A stretch of DNA of 64,000 nt from the NCBI GenBank assembly GCA_943736015.1, contig OX031065.1, positions 21,652,427-21,716,426 on the forward strand. Reading direction: 5' to 3'. The notes below the pieces were generated by a model that did not search any database, was not told the origin of the DNA, and saw only the letters and a program-made list of their open reading frames with translations. The position numbers and the translations under genes were made by a program. The stretch is from Tridacna crocea. Its lineage: Eukaryota > Mollusca > Bivalvia > Cardiida > Cardiidae. Below are positions 10,551 to 21,896 of this stretch, piece after piece (positions within the stretch are counted from its first letter, which is position 1; the number at the start of each line of letters is the position of its first letter).

Positions 10551-11489
10551 ATGGTTACTAAATGCATGGTATTAAAGAAGCTCGATGTAAGGGCTCGTGC
10601 CCCAATCTTCTGAAATAATGGCTTGTTTTTCTACATTCATTGCAGACATAAGATCCTGCGCACCACAACTATGAAATAAAGGATGTGATGTCTAAATAAG
10701 GGCCTGAATTCTACATTTCTAAAACATGGTTCTGTAATCTACATTTCGAAATATAGGCCTGTATTCTATATTTCTGAAACACGGTCCCGTAATCTACATA
10801 ATGAAATAAGGGCCTGTATTCTTTCAGGATCCTGTAAATTACATTATGAAAGAAAAGGTCCCTATTCTACATTTCTAAAATACGATCCCGTGACCTACGT
10901 TTTGAGATATTCTACATTTCTGAAACGGGCTTTTGTTTTACATTTCTGAAACAGGGTGTCGTACTGTTCGTTTTGAAAAAAAGGGCCTGTGTTCTGCATT
11001 TCTGAAACAACAGAGCCTGTATTCTACATTTCTGAAACAGGATCCCGTAATCTTGATTTTGAAAAAGAGCCTGTGTTCTCCATTTTTTAAAAAAAGTTGT
11101 CTACATTTCAAAGTAAGGGTCTGTCTTCTACATTTTTTAAACAGGATCCAGATAATTTAAGTTTCTTAGACCGGATACTCTAGTCTGCAGTTGGAAATAA
11201 AGTCTGTATTCTACATTTCTGAAACAAGGTCCCATAATCCACATTTTGAAATAAGGGCTTGTATTCTACATTACTAAAACACGGTCTCATTATCTACATT
11301 TTGAAAAATTGGCCCGTATTCTACATTAATGAAACATGGTCTCATAATTTACAATTTGAAAATAGGGCTTGCGTTCTAAATTACTCAAACACGGTCTTAT
11401 AATCTATATTTTGAAAAAAGGGCCCGTTTTCCCTATTACTGAAACACGGTTTCATAATCTACATTTTGAAATAAGGGCCTGTATTCTAC

Positions 11490-12690
11490 ATTACTACATT
11501 TGAAATAAGGATCTGTATTCTACATTATTGAAACATGGTCTCATAATGTACATTTTCAAATAAGGGCCTGTATTCTACATTACTGAAACATGGTATCATA
11601 ATTTACATTTAAAAAAAAGGCTTGTACTTCAGAAGCTGGGTCCCGTGTTCTTTACGTTAAAATCAGAATTTGTGCTCTACATTTCCAAAACAAGGTCCTA
11701 TAATCTGCATTTCGAAATAAGGGTGAGTCTTCTACATTACTGTAACATGGTCTCATACTCTACATTTAGAAATAAGGGCCTGTATTCTACATTACTGAAA
11801 CATGACCTCATAATGTAAATTATGAAAAAAATGACCTGCATTTCACATTACTTCATTTTGAAATAAGGGACTGTATTCTAAATTACTAAAACATGGTCTC
11901 ATAATGTATATTTTCAAATAAGGGCCTGTACTCTACATATCTGAAACACGGTCTCATAATCTATATTTTGAAAAAGGCCAGTATTTCAGAAGGAAGTTCC
12001 GGTGTTCTTTACGTTAAAATGAGAATTTGCGCTCTACATTTCCAAAACAAGGTCCTATAATCTGCATTTGGAAAAAAGGGCGAGTCTTCTACATTACTGT
12101 TACATGGTCTCATAATCTACATTTAGAAATAAGGGCCTGTATTCTACATTGCTGAAACATGGTCTCATAATGTACATTATGAAAAAAGGACATGTATTTC
12201 ACATTACTTCACTTTGAAATAAGGGACTGTATGCTAAATTACTAAAACATGGTCTGATAATGTACATTTTCAAATAAGGGCCTGTACTCTATATATCTAA
12301 AACACGGTCTCATAATCTATATTTTGAAAAAGGCCAGTATTTCAGAAGCAAGGTCCCGTGTTCTTTACGTTAAAATCAGAATTTGCGCTCTACATTTCCA
12401 AAACAAGGTCCTATAATCTGCATTTGGAAATAAGGACGAGTCTTCTATATTACTGTAACATGGTCTCATAATCTACATTTAGAAATAAGGGCCTGTATTC
12501 TACACTGCTGAAGCATGGTCTCATAATGTACCTTATGAAAAAGGATCTGTATTCCACATTACTTCATTTTGAAATAAGGGACTGTATTCTAAATTACTAA
12601 AACATGGTCTCATAATGTACATTTCGAAATAAGGGCCTGTAATCTACATACTTGAAACATGGTTTCATAATCTACATTTTAAAATAAGGG
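11490..12690 (+). repeat. Higher-order repeat inside array H, period about 357 bp
   Basis: The marker CAAGGTCCTATAATCTGCAT occurs at 11691, 12048 and 12404, giving spacings of 357 and 356 bp. The sequence between is nearly identical from copy to copy. It includes an unusual segment, TTCTTTACGTTAAAAT followed by GCTCTACATTTCCAAAAC. Roughly 3.4 copies are present. Confidence 0.88.
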
Positions 12691-13237
12691 CCTGTATTCT
12701 TCATTACTTAAACATGGTGTCGTAATCTACATTTTGAAATAACGGCTTGTATTCTACATTACTGTTACATGGTCTCGTGATCTACATTTTGATATAAAGG
12801 CCTATATTCTACATTACTGAAACAAGGTCCATAATCTAAATTTTGAAATAAGAGCCTGTATTCTACATTACTGAAACAGGTTCTCATCTACATTTTGAAA
12901 TAACGGCTTATGTTCTACATTAGTGTAACATGGTCTCATAATCTACATTTTGAAATAAATGCCTGTATTCTACATTACTGAAATACCGTCTCATAATTTA
13001 CATTACTACAGAAGCAGTGTTTAGTGTTCTTTACGTTGAAATAACGGCCTGTATTCTACATTACTGAATCATAGTATCATAACCTACATTTAAAAAAAAA
13101 AATGCCTGCATTTTAGAATCAGGTTCTCGTGTTCTTTTTTTGAAATAAGGGCCTGTATTCTACATTACTGAAACATGGTCTCATAATCTATGTTTTGAAA
13201 TAAGGGTCCCATGTTCTTTATGTTGAAATAAGGGCTT

Positions 13238-13322
13238 GTGGTGTCCGTGGCTGTGAGGTAGAGTCTCGGCCTCGTAACCATAGGGTCATGAGTTCGATAT
13301 CCGGGAGTCGGTATCAACTTAA
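13238..13322 (+). mobile_element. tRNA-like SINE head inserted in array H
   Basis: GGTGTCCGTGGCTGTGAGGT followed by AGAGTCTCGGCCTCG and GAGTTCGATATCC breaks the tandem array. It resembles a tRNA A box and B box. Related heads lie at 29560-29650 (minus) and 55243-55440 (plus). No SINE body or A-tail is visible, so it is truncated. Confidence 0.65.
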
Positions 13323-14579
13323 GGACTTTACATTACTGATACATGGTCTCATAATCTGTATTTTGAAAAAAAAAAAGCCTGTACTTCAGGAGCAGGGTCC
13401 CCTGTTCTTTATGTTGAAATAAGGATTTGTGCTCTACATTTCCAAAACAAGGTCACAAAATGGCCTGTATTCTACATTACTGAAACATGATCTCAAAATC
13501 TACATCTTGAAATAAGGGTCTGTTATCTACATTACTGAAACATGGTCTCATTATCTACATTTTAAAATAAGGGCCTATTTTGCATTACTGTAACATGGTT
13601 TCATAATCTACATTTTGAAAAAAAGGCCTGTATTTCAGAAGCAGGATTTGTGCTCTACATTTCCAAAGCAAGATCTGACAATCTACATTTTGAAATAAGG
13701 GCCTGTATTCTACGGTACTCAAACATGGTCTCATAATCTACGTTTTGAAATAAGGGCTTGTATTCTATATTACTGAAGCATGGTCTCATAAACCACAATT
13801 TTAAATAAGGGCCTGTATTTTACATTACTGAAACATGGTCACATAATGTACATTTTGAAAAAAAAAGCCTATATTTTAGAAGCAGGGTCCAATGCTCTGT
13901 ACGTTGAAATAAGGATTTGTGCTCTACATTTCCAAAATAAGGTCCCGTAATCTGCAGTGTGAAATAAGGGCCTGTGTTCTACTTTTCAAAAAACAGGGTC
14001 TCGTTATCTACACTTTGAAATAAAAAGCCTGTATTCGGCATTTCTGAAACCGCAGTCCCGCAGTGCACCTTTTGAAAGAAAGAGCCTGTACTCTACATTT
14101 CTGAAACGAGGTCCCACAAGGCACATTTCTGAATTTGAACCACTATACATATTTCATTTAAAAAAGATAGGGCTTCGTCATCAGTCTTCCTTTAAAGATG
14201 TCATTTAATCTTTTTTTTTTTTTGAAAGAATGGCTTTTAAGCTACATTTCTGAAATGCGGTCTGTATTCTACTTTTCTGAGTAAACAAGGGGAAATGAGG
14301 CTTGTATTGTATACTTTTGAAATAGGGGCCAGTATAGAATATTTCCTGAAACGGGGCTGTATTAAACGTCTCTTTATCTAAGTCCGAATAAGTTTATATC
14401 TGTAATATAGTCATGTTTTCTACATTTCTACATTTCTTAAGAAGGGTCCCGTATTCTACATTTTGAAATAAGGGCCAGTACTCTGATTTTAACAGGGGCT
14501 CGTAAACTGCATTAATGAATTATTGGACTCGTATTTTACAGTTCTAAAATGTGGCCCTGTTATTGACATTTCTGAAACA

Positions 14580-15182
14580 ATGTCGCGTAAACTACATTTC
14601 TGCACGATATAAGGACTTGTAATTTCTGAAATATGAGCCTGTATTCTACATTTCTGGAATAGCTGCCTGATTCCTACATGTCTTTAAATAGGGGCCAGTA
14701 TTTTACATTTCTTATAGAGAAGCCAGTATACTATATTGCTCAATTAAGGTCTTGATGCTCATATTTTTTAAGCAATATCCTGTTTTTGACATCTCTGATG
14801 TAAGGGCGAGTATTCCAGACTTTCTGAAATAAGCATATGTATTCCAGTTTCTTTTTTATAAAACGACTAGTATTCTACAATCATGAAATACAGTCCGTCA
14901 ATTTTCATTTCAATACGAAGGTTTCTTATTCTACACTCTTAACATAAAGTCCAGTAATCTACCTTTTTAATAGGGTTCTTTTCTTTAAAATAAGAGCTTG
15001 TATTCTAAATATCTGTATCAAAGTACCGATTTATATATTTTGGGATAATGTCAGATAAGAAGATACTAAAATTAAACCTTTATTTGTAATTTCTAAAATA
15101 ATGTTCTGTTTTCTACATTTCTTAACAAAACGGTGTGTGTAAAAAACTAAGGGGTGTGTTCTAGATGGCTTAATTATTACTG
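14580..15182 (+). repeat. Segment of array H duplicated in inverse at 37395-37980
   Basis: From ATGTCGCGTAAACTACATTT to GGCTTAATTATTACTG the sequence reappears on the opposite strand about 22.5 kb away. The order is the same and I see only scattered differences. See the partner entry. Confidence 0.93.
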
Positions 15183-15753
15183 TGTTCTATGTTCCTGAAA
15201 TAGGGGCCTGTATTCTTCATTTCTGAAATAAAGATATGTATACTGTGTTTCTGAAATAGGGGTCTGTATTCTGTCTTTCTGAAATAGGGGCCCTTATTCT
15301 TTATTTCCGAAACAGGGGCCTGTATTCTACATTGTTAAATTAGTGCAATTATTCCAAAATTTCTGAAAGAGGGATATATGTTCTACATTTCAAAAGAGCC
15401 ATTTTTTGTAAATTTCTTAAATAACGCCTACATTTCTAACACAAGCTCCTGTCTATTCCTATAATACAGGTCGAAAGGACAATTAAAAATCAGACTGTGT
15501 TAGAAAAACGCTCGATACTTTTTAACTTGTATTACTGCAAATATTGAGCTGTAAAACACTATTCTTACATTAATAAAAAAAGATCTGCTCTATAAACAGT
15601 TAAACACTTTCATTACAAAAATAATGACAAAGACTTAAGCTATTTCGACGTCTAAAAACAAAATCATCTGAAACAGGCTTGACTAAACAAATGGATGGTA
15701 TGCATGTTTTGTCCAGTCTGACCTTGACTCGTGCTGTCCGCTTAAGCCCCCGC

Positions 15754-15982
15754 TTAACCCTTTACCCCATAAGGCATTCCTATGGCATCTATAATTGCCC
15801 ATAAATAACAGCAAGGATGAAGCCATTTCTTACGTGTAAATGACACCTTTTGATAGCATAGAAAACATTGTGACAAAAGGTGAAATTGCTCGTCACGAGC
15901 AATTTCACCTTTTGCCACAATGTTTTCAGAAGGCTCCTACAAGCAATGCGTAGAAATGAGTATCTGTGGAGTAAAGGGTTAA
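15754..15982 (+). mobile_element. Family B MITE, copy 1
   Basis: TTAACCCTTTACCCCATAAG at the left, GGAGTAAAGGGTTAA at the right. The central hairpin has the arms GAAAACATTGTGACAAAAGG and CACAATGTTTTC, around AATTGCTCGTCACGAGCAAT. It shares its terminal six bases and the outer stem with family A, but the arms between differ. A second copy in inverse orientation is at 57704-57904. Confidence 0.85.
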
Positions 15983-18213
15983 GGATTTATTATCACCAGA
16001 ATATAATTTAGGAGGGAAAAAAGCTTTAAAAATATTTTTTTGAAAAAAAGGGTCAACATAAAAATACATGAACAGCTCAAAAGAAAATCACTGCTTCTAT
16101 TGAAACATAAATTACCATTTTGATCGTCATAATTATTCGCTATGATGATGCATTTTGTGTTACACATTGCTTTATAATGATCAATTTAGATACATAAGTG
16201 ATAGGTTGGGTTCATACATTAATTTTGATGGAAACGTTTGACTAATTATTAGCGGTGCAGCATTAAAAATTCATTTTGCGTAATTTTGACACAGGTATTA
16301 ATAATTTTTCATGTGTAACAGTAAAGCTTGTGATATCAAACCAAAAATGGTAACAATAAAGACTTTTTTAAATCTGTAACATAAAGCGTTCAGTTTTTAG
16401 ACTACTATACCTGAAAGAGATTTCTCCAACGAATGAAACGTTTGAAACCAACTACATAGTTTAAAGCGTATTGACCTTGTCTTACCAATATATTATCTGA
16501 AATATTATACAGGACATGGTATTCCGTAACAAAGACAAAAGAAATTTATAATATCTCTGTTCGTATAATTTTCTATGAGTATTTCACTTAGTAGGAGCAG
16601 AACATAACGTCTTATTACGGAAGCTGTAAACAACGTACAGTGTCCTTTAAGGAATGAAGAGACTGTTGTTCTTCGTGGTTTCATACAGTGTGATTAGTGT
16701 TTTTCTTTTTCATACTTCCATGAAAACAAAAGAGAATCTCTTTATTCCTTGTAATTCAATACCACAGACAACAAATACACACATAATTGATAATGTTTCT
16801 AACTGCATCATTAGTTTTTTTTTGTAAATCTAATGTTGCAGTTCCTACTTTCTAACGTGCATTTCATCGGTGTTTCATAGCCCGGGATAACGGCTCGTTC
16901 ATCACGGTCGTAAAATATTCGTGATGCATGGCGATATCATAGCACTGAACACTGCACAGTAGAATTAAACGTTGTTCCATTGTTAGAAGTGTAATACTCT
17001 GTCCAGAAGTAAGTTGAAAATTAGATCATTCGTCACAAGTCAACTAACAATTTTTAAGCTTTGTTTTCGACAAAGAATTTGTATCTGAGTATGTTTGTTT
17101 TTTTCTTGTCATTTCCAGATAAAACAGACTTAGCTAGCCTTTGAAGATCAGACTCGATACAAAATTAAAAAAGAAATACATTATGACATCTCCTGTACAT
17201 GTTTGCTTAGTTTGACAGAAAAGTAGATTCGGCACTCTATGTTTTTTATAGAGCTATGACAAAAACAATAGCCAATCATGAAAACAGCTAATGATGAATT
17301 TTACGTCATTTTATTATTTTTTAAGCATTCTACGAATCATAATTGACTTCATTCACTTGTCGTCTTTTGTGCTATTCAAAGTCCATGTTTTACAGCATTC
17401 TCTGATATTAGTACGCTTTCTTTTTGGTTGGATACAGCTGGGTTCGTTAGTAACGTAAATCTGCTTGGGTTTAACCATACAGGGACAATCAGGAATTGCG
17501 TTGCTTTCAAGTTAGGAAAATTTTATTGAAATAAGACTAACGTTACTCTTAAGAACGCAACGGCAATCTACTAATATACAACCACCGAAATACAGTTAAT
17601 TTTTTTGCCATATCTTGACTGAAAATTCACATATTCGATGCTCTACGATTCAGCAATCGTTTGTGCCTTAAGTGAATTGGAATCAGACTTCACTTAAGGC
17701 ATGGTATTCACCCGATTCTACATTCCTCTGTCTGCTAAAAAGATGTAACTAAAATTATTCTAAAATGTCTTTTAATTGTATTTGCTTATCTTCTCTTAGC
17801 TGCAAATTTAGCGTCTCTTTTTTTATATGCCGCTCAAATAATTATTTATGCAAATTAGAACTGTTCTATTCTGTCTTTCCTCAACTTTGGCTTTATTCCA
17901 AAAGCTAACATTTCTTCAAGACGTTTTTGCCGTTTGCAAAAAGCCCATGTTTTCACATATCGTCAGCTTGTAGCACGCTGTAGTTTCGAGGTTTTCGAAG
18001 TAAACCGGCGATATGGTGCTTACATGTAGAAAACTTAAATTTCAAACTGTGAGGAGAAGCAGCCTGATATTTCTACTTCTTTGCTGTCGACAATTTGGAA
18101 AGCGTTCTAAGAGAACATGGATAGGTGGTGCAAGTAGAGCAATCATTATTTTACAAGCCATGGCATTTTTTCCACATTATCTCCATGAGGTTGATGTAAT
18201 AGTCTTTCTTTCT
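15983..18213. other. Unassigned 2.2 kb stretch with one small hairpin
   Basis: No gene or repeat family recognised. A perfect 12 bp inverted repeat (TGCCTTAAGTGA at 17664-17675, TCACTTAAGGCA at 17690-17701, 14 bp loop) stands out. It could be a foldback remnant or a terminator-like hairpin. About 50 bp near 17957-18008 resembles, in inverse, 52895-52945. Confidence 0.4.
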
Positions 18214-18444
18214 TTAACTCTTTACCAAACGATAAAATTGGACTGGTCCAAATTGAAAACATTTGCAGACGATAACACATACGTAATTCAAACATTGAAA
18301 TTTCTTTCCAGCAGGGTAGAAAACATTGTGGGAAACGGAGAAAATGCTGGTTACCAGCATTTTCTCATTTTCCCAAATGTTTTCAAAAGGCTTCTAGTCT
18401 ATCTCAGGGTCGTAAAAATCAGGGATTGTTTGGTAAAGGGTTAA
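18214..18444 (+). mobile_element. Family A MITE, copy 2
   Basis: Near-complete. TTAACTCTTTACCAAACGAT opens and TTTGGTAAAGGGTTAA closes it. The internal ATTTGCAGACGA, GGGTAGAAAACATTGTGGGA and the GCTGGTTACCAGC palindrome are all present. The largest open frame of the window (143 codons from 18013) runs through it and is not a gene. Confidence 0.88.
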
Positions 18445-18701
18445 TTTTTTGTCAATTCCTTTCTGTCGTCTAAAGTTATTCAATTTTGGTAGGTCTACAA
18501 AATATATACAATAATGGGTTAGAAGTGACAGAAACGAAGCTTCCAATTCTGTTGAAAAAAAAATCTTTTTCTTATACAATAATTGAAGTTTGTTTTTTTC
18601 TTTTTATTTTATAAATTTTGGTAGATCTAAAAGTTCCACATAAAGTAATTGGTTAAACATATCAAAACAACTCAAAGATGAAATTTCCATGTGTACCGTT
18701 G

Positions 18702-18895
18702 TAATAACTCTTTACCGGGTGACAAGAACAGTTCATATTGTATTGAAATCATTTGCACGATGCTTATAAAATGATAGAAGTTATCTAATACAGGGTAAAA
18801 AGAAACAGAAATATGCTGGTTACAAGCATCTTCTCTTTTTCACACAATGTTTCTTCTCCCTCATAAAACTGTGCGAACATTCGGTCCAGGGATAA
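18702..18895 (+). mobile_element. Family A MITE, decayed copy 3
   Basis: Retains AACTCTTTACCGGGTGACAA, TTGAAATCATTTGCACGATG and the stem parts GCTGGTTACAAGCATC and CACACAATGTTTC. The right end is barely recognisable. Confidence 0.65.
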
Positions 18896-19251
18896 ATTAT
18901 TAGGCGAAGTAATAGAGTTGATGAGGCGGAAGTATGAACTACTTTCTATTGCTATTTCCACTTCACAAAATCTTTACGCCTTCCTGTCAGAACTCCTTTC
19001 ATTTGTGTATTAGCTGCGGACAACTTTTGCTAAGAAAAAGTGTTGATTAACTGGTGAAGTTGATCAACAAGACTACTTTCTCCCTATAGTGCGTTCCTTC
19101 TTTTGTAATTGTTCTTAGAAAACCATTTTATCAAGGGTATATTTACATAGCCATCAAATGGCGTAATTTTCACAGTCGGTTCCTGTAGATTTCTTCAGAA
19201 TGTGAAGAGTTACTTCAACGCGTATCCACCCATCAATATTACATGCTTTTT

Positions 19252-19470
19252 AACCCTTTGCCATTAGAAAAGTTCAAATTTAAAAGCATGTACAGACAAC
19301 AACCTCCATGTGGCTTAAATCTAGAACTGACAGGGTAGATAACTTACTGGGAAAAAGAAGAAAGTTCAGGTTATCGGCTTTTCTTCTTTTGGCACAATAT
19401 TTTTGAAGGCCACCCCCTCCCCCTCCCGCTCTTTTAAACAGGGACTGTGTTTTAATCTGGACTGCAACAT
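19252..19470 (+). mobile_element. Family A MITE, decayed copy 4
   Basis: TTAACCCTTTGCCATTAGAA opens it. AAAGCATGTACAGACAACAA and a diverged stem (GGGAAAAAGAAGAAAG / TTCTTCTTTTGGCACAAT) follow. The right end is lost in a C-rich run near 19411-19430. Confidence 0.6.
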
Positions 19471-20084
19471 TTTGGTTTATAAAGAAATCGGTACTTGTCC
19501 TCGATTTCAATTTTAATTAAGCATACACTTTCCATACTCACTCATCATCTCCATCAATATTTAGTAAAATTAGATTTATATATATTATAAGTTTTGAATA
19601 TTTGTTTTGATCAGTCTTAGATGAAAAAAGATTTCCAAGCAAACTCTCAAGAGATCTGCGTTAAAATATATTAAACAGAATGTTTTTTTCAAGTACAGAA
19701 CCACGTGCTTAGACTTAGACCTGAAAACTTGATGGTGTTAAATAAGTACCTACTTGATGTTTACACGTGGGAAAGTGCTAAAACATCTCTCAGGTACATT
19801 GGCCTCATCCTTTACCAGACAATGTAATCCGTATCCTGCTAAATAAAATGAAATTTTCGACTCGATACTTAAAACTAAGTCATTGCCATTTGAGAGTGAA
19901 GTTAACTTTGTTTCAACTTCTTTGTTTCACATCAACTAAGAAACAAGTTCTCACAACTTATATTAGTCTCTCTCGCTTCTGCTTTTTGGGAACTACAACA
20001 GTACTTTCGCCGACTGTGTGGGCCAAAGAAAAAAAGATTCCTAAAGTTGACACCCGCTCCAAAGTTATGTTTCCGAGAATAAAA

Positions 20085-20176
20085 TGTTCTTATCGGACAG
20101 TGTAGATCCAAGATGAGGCTGCACGTTTTTTGCAGTTTGGTCTTGATCCACACTGTCTGCAAAGGGTCCCTGAGTT
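20085..20176 (-). mobile_element. Family C MITE, copy 3 (partial)
   Basis: CGGACAGTGTAGATCCAAGA and TGCAGTTTGGTCTTGATCCA are the hairpin arms. The trailing CTGCAAAGGGTCCCTGAGTT is a decayed end. Confidence 0.65.
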
Positions 20177-20350
20177 AAGGCGTGTCTGAATTGAAAGCAT
20201 TTTCAGATGAGGAATCAACTGTTGTTCAAATGATGATGAGATTTGTCTTCGTAGAGTGGAAAACATCGTAGGAGGAGGGGAAAAGCTAGTTTGCAGCATT
20301 TCCTACTTTGCCTACGATGTTTTCAGGTGTCATTTTCTTACAAGTCGTAA
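20174..20350 (+). mobile_element. Family A MITE, decayed copy 5
   Basis: GAATTGAAAGCATTTTCAGA, GAGTGGAAAACATCGTAGGA and CCTACGATGTTTTCAGG mark the family. It lies directly next to the preceding C copy. Confidence 0.6.
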
Positions 20351-20439
20351 ATATACATTTTTTTTTTGTAAAGTATTAAATATCCCCCTTCTAGTTTAAG
20401 AGAGGTAGAATCTTTAACTTTTCTGTCTTTGTTGATATG

Positions 20440-20692
20440 TAAGAACTTGTGATACCCAGGGCTTGGTCAGTTTATACCTCAGCGGCATCATATGAACAGC
20501 ATTGGTAGTAGTCCACTAGGAGATGTCACATGCCAAATATCAAAGTTCTACGTCTTCCAGTTTTAGAGGAGAAGAATTGTGAAGTTTTTCTTCTTTTTTC
20601 CTATGTTCAAACTTGTGACTCCAAGGGCGGATGCAGTTTTGACCTTAGCGGCATCATTTGAACAAACTTGGTAGAGATCTACTAAAGGCGCT
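20440..20692 (+). repeat. Tandem-type interspersed repeat, part left of G
   Basis: Units of about 170-180 bp with TGACCTTAGCGGCATCAT, GGTAGAGATCTACTA, ATGCCAAATATCAAAG and TTCCAGTTTTAGAGGAGAAG. The array resumes after element G at 21397. The recurring phrase makes it a tandem or multi-core repeat, not a unique sequence. Confidence 0.65.
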
Positions 20693-21192
20693 GTCACACT
20701 CTAGCGTAAAGAGCCAGCGTATGAGGAACGTATGGACTTTTTGGGCATACGCTGACATACGCTGAAACACGCTATGGGTACGCTGGAATACGTTTCTAGT
20801 ACGCCGGGGCACGTCGGTGTACGCTGATGTACGTTGACGGCCAAAAACATTTTTGAACATGCACAAAAATTTTCAGCGTATGCCGACGTATGAATTTTAC
20901 GCTCATCATACGTTCCTCATACGCTGAACACGCTAGAGGTACGCTGAAGGTACGTTACTCATAAGTCGAGTACGCTTCTCATACGTTGAATTTGAATGGG
21001 TCAGGAAACCTAGCGTTAGAGGAGCGTATAATGAACGTGTGTCTGACGTGTGTCTAACGAATGGCTAACGTTATAATGGTAGTTTTAACGACAGTCTAAC
21101 GTACTCAACTTATGCCTAAGGTGTTCTGAGCGTACAGCAAACTTATCCCATGCGTATTACATGCGTTTTTCCAGCGTATTGGGGGGTGGGGG

Positions 21193-21228
21193 TATATAAA
21201 GTCTCACATTTCCAAATCTGTATCAGTT
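21193..21228 (+). promoter_or_regulatory. TATA box and initiator-like motif inside element G
   Basis: TATATAAA at 21193-21200 is followed by TCAGTT at 21223-21228. The 30 bp spacing is that expected between a TATA box and an initiator. An ATG follows at 21247. Confidence 0.5.
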
Positions 21229-21246
21229 TGTACCAGCAGTTCAGAG

Positions 21247-21312
21247 ATGGAGGTTGCTGTGCTGCAACATCACCAAGACTTGTTACAGTTGGCAGTTGAC
21301 CTCATACGCTGA
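21247..21312 (+). pseudogene. Short open frame in G, possible N-terminus of its lost protein
   Basis: Encodes MEVAVLQHHQDLLQLAVDLI plus R, then a stop that falls in the right terminal region. It lies 47 bp downstream of the TATA box. The leucine-rich amphipathic look is compatible with the start of a real protein, but 21 residues are too few to name a family. It may be the only coding remnant in this window. Confidence 0.35.
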
Positions 21313-21396
21313 AAAGTTGCGCGTATAAACATTTTTTCGAAATATTTGATACGGTCCTCATACGCTGGCTCTATACGCTAGAGTGTGACAGCGCCT

Positions 21397-21660
21397 TAAG
21401 AGATGCTGCATACCCAATATCAAAGCTCTACGCCTTATGGTTCCATAGAAGAAGAATTTTAAAGTTTTCTTTTTTTGATCCTATGTCGAACTTGTTACCC
21501 AAGAGGAGGGAGCCGTTTTGACCTCAGTGTTATCATATGATCAGATTTTGTAGAGGTCCACTAGGAAGATGCCAGATGCCAAATATAAAAGCTCTGTGCC
21601 TTCCAGTTTTAGAGGGGAAGAATGTCCGAATGCACCTTTGTGGTGTGTTGCAGGCCACTT
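21397..21660 (+). repeat. Tandem-type interspersed repeat, part right of G
   Basis: Continues the unit interrupted at 20693: GATGCTGCATACCCAATATC, then TTGACCTCAGTGTTATCATA, GTAGAGGTCCACTAGG and another ATGCCAAATATAAAAGC. The array is older than G. Confidence 0.65.
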
Positions 21661-21666
21661 GGTTGT

Positions 21667-21896
21667 TTAACCCTTTCCCAAACGACAAACTTTTGGACTT
21701 GACTAAATTGAAAGCATTTGCAGACGACAATTCAACTGTTGCTGAAAAGATAATTTCTGTCTATGATAGGGTAGAAAACATTGTGGGAAAAGGAGAAAAA
21801 TGTTGGTTACCAGCATTTTCTTCTTTTCCCATAATGTTTTCAAAAGGCTACTAATCCAGACCCGTTAAAACCAGGGATTGTTTGGGAAAGGGTTAA
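21667..21896 (+). mobile_element. Family A MITE, copy 6 (complete)
   Basis: TTAACCCTTTCCCAAACGAC to GTTTGGGAAAGGGTTAA. It belongs to the subgroup whose ends read TTTCCCAAAC, not TTTACCAAAC, as do the copies at 32851 and 35854. All internal landmarks are intact. Confidence 0.9.

Larger units (their letters stand above)
10590..15470 (+). repeat. Large tandem array H (about 55 bp unit)
   Basis: About 4.9 kb of head-to-tail units. Each unit reads roughly GGGCCTGTATTCTACATTAC, TGAAACATGGTCTCATAATC, TACATTTTGAAATAA. The two halves are themselves related (both contain a TCTACATT core and end in TGAAA), so the unit is a dimer of a 27-28 bp monomer. Units at both edges are most diverged and the middle (11.5-12.7 kb) is most uniform. 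No coding frame passes through it. Confidence 0.92.
20696..21396 (+). mobile_element. Element G, 701 bp MITE with TAA target duplication
   Basis: The inverted termini are AGGCGCTGTCACACTCTAGC and its inverse GCTAGAGTGTGACAGCGCCT. The pairing continues inward through AGAGCCAGCGTAT / ATACGCTGGCTCT. TAA flanks both ends (20693-20695, 21397-21399), the 3 bp pattern of PIF/Harbinger elements. Many internal TACGCTG-type subrepeats occur. It carries a promoter-like start and a 21-codon frame near its right end. I infer a deletion derivative of a larger Harbinger-like element. Confidence 0.75.

Noticed and set aside
13238-13322. Possible functional tRNA gene
   Set aside because: A- and B-box motifs are present but the acceptor and anticodon stems do not pair; relatives at 29560 and 55243 show it is a SINE head. 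The same reasoning applies to 8187, 8457, 35058 and 37991.
10590-15470. Array H considered as a CRISPR-like array
   Set aside because: There is no alternation of constant repeats and unique spacers; the whole unit is repeated, and the context is animal nuclear DNA.
18013-18444. 143-codon open frame, the longest in the window
   Set aside because: Its second half is a family A MITE, including the central hairpin, and the first half shows no domain or conserved pattern.
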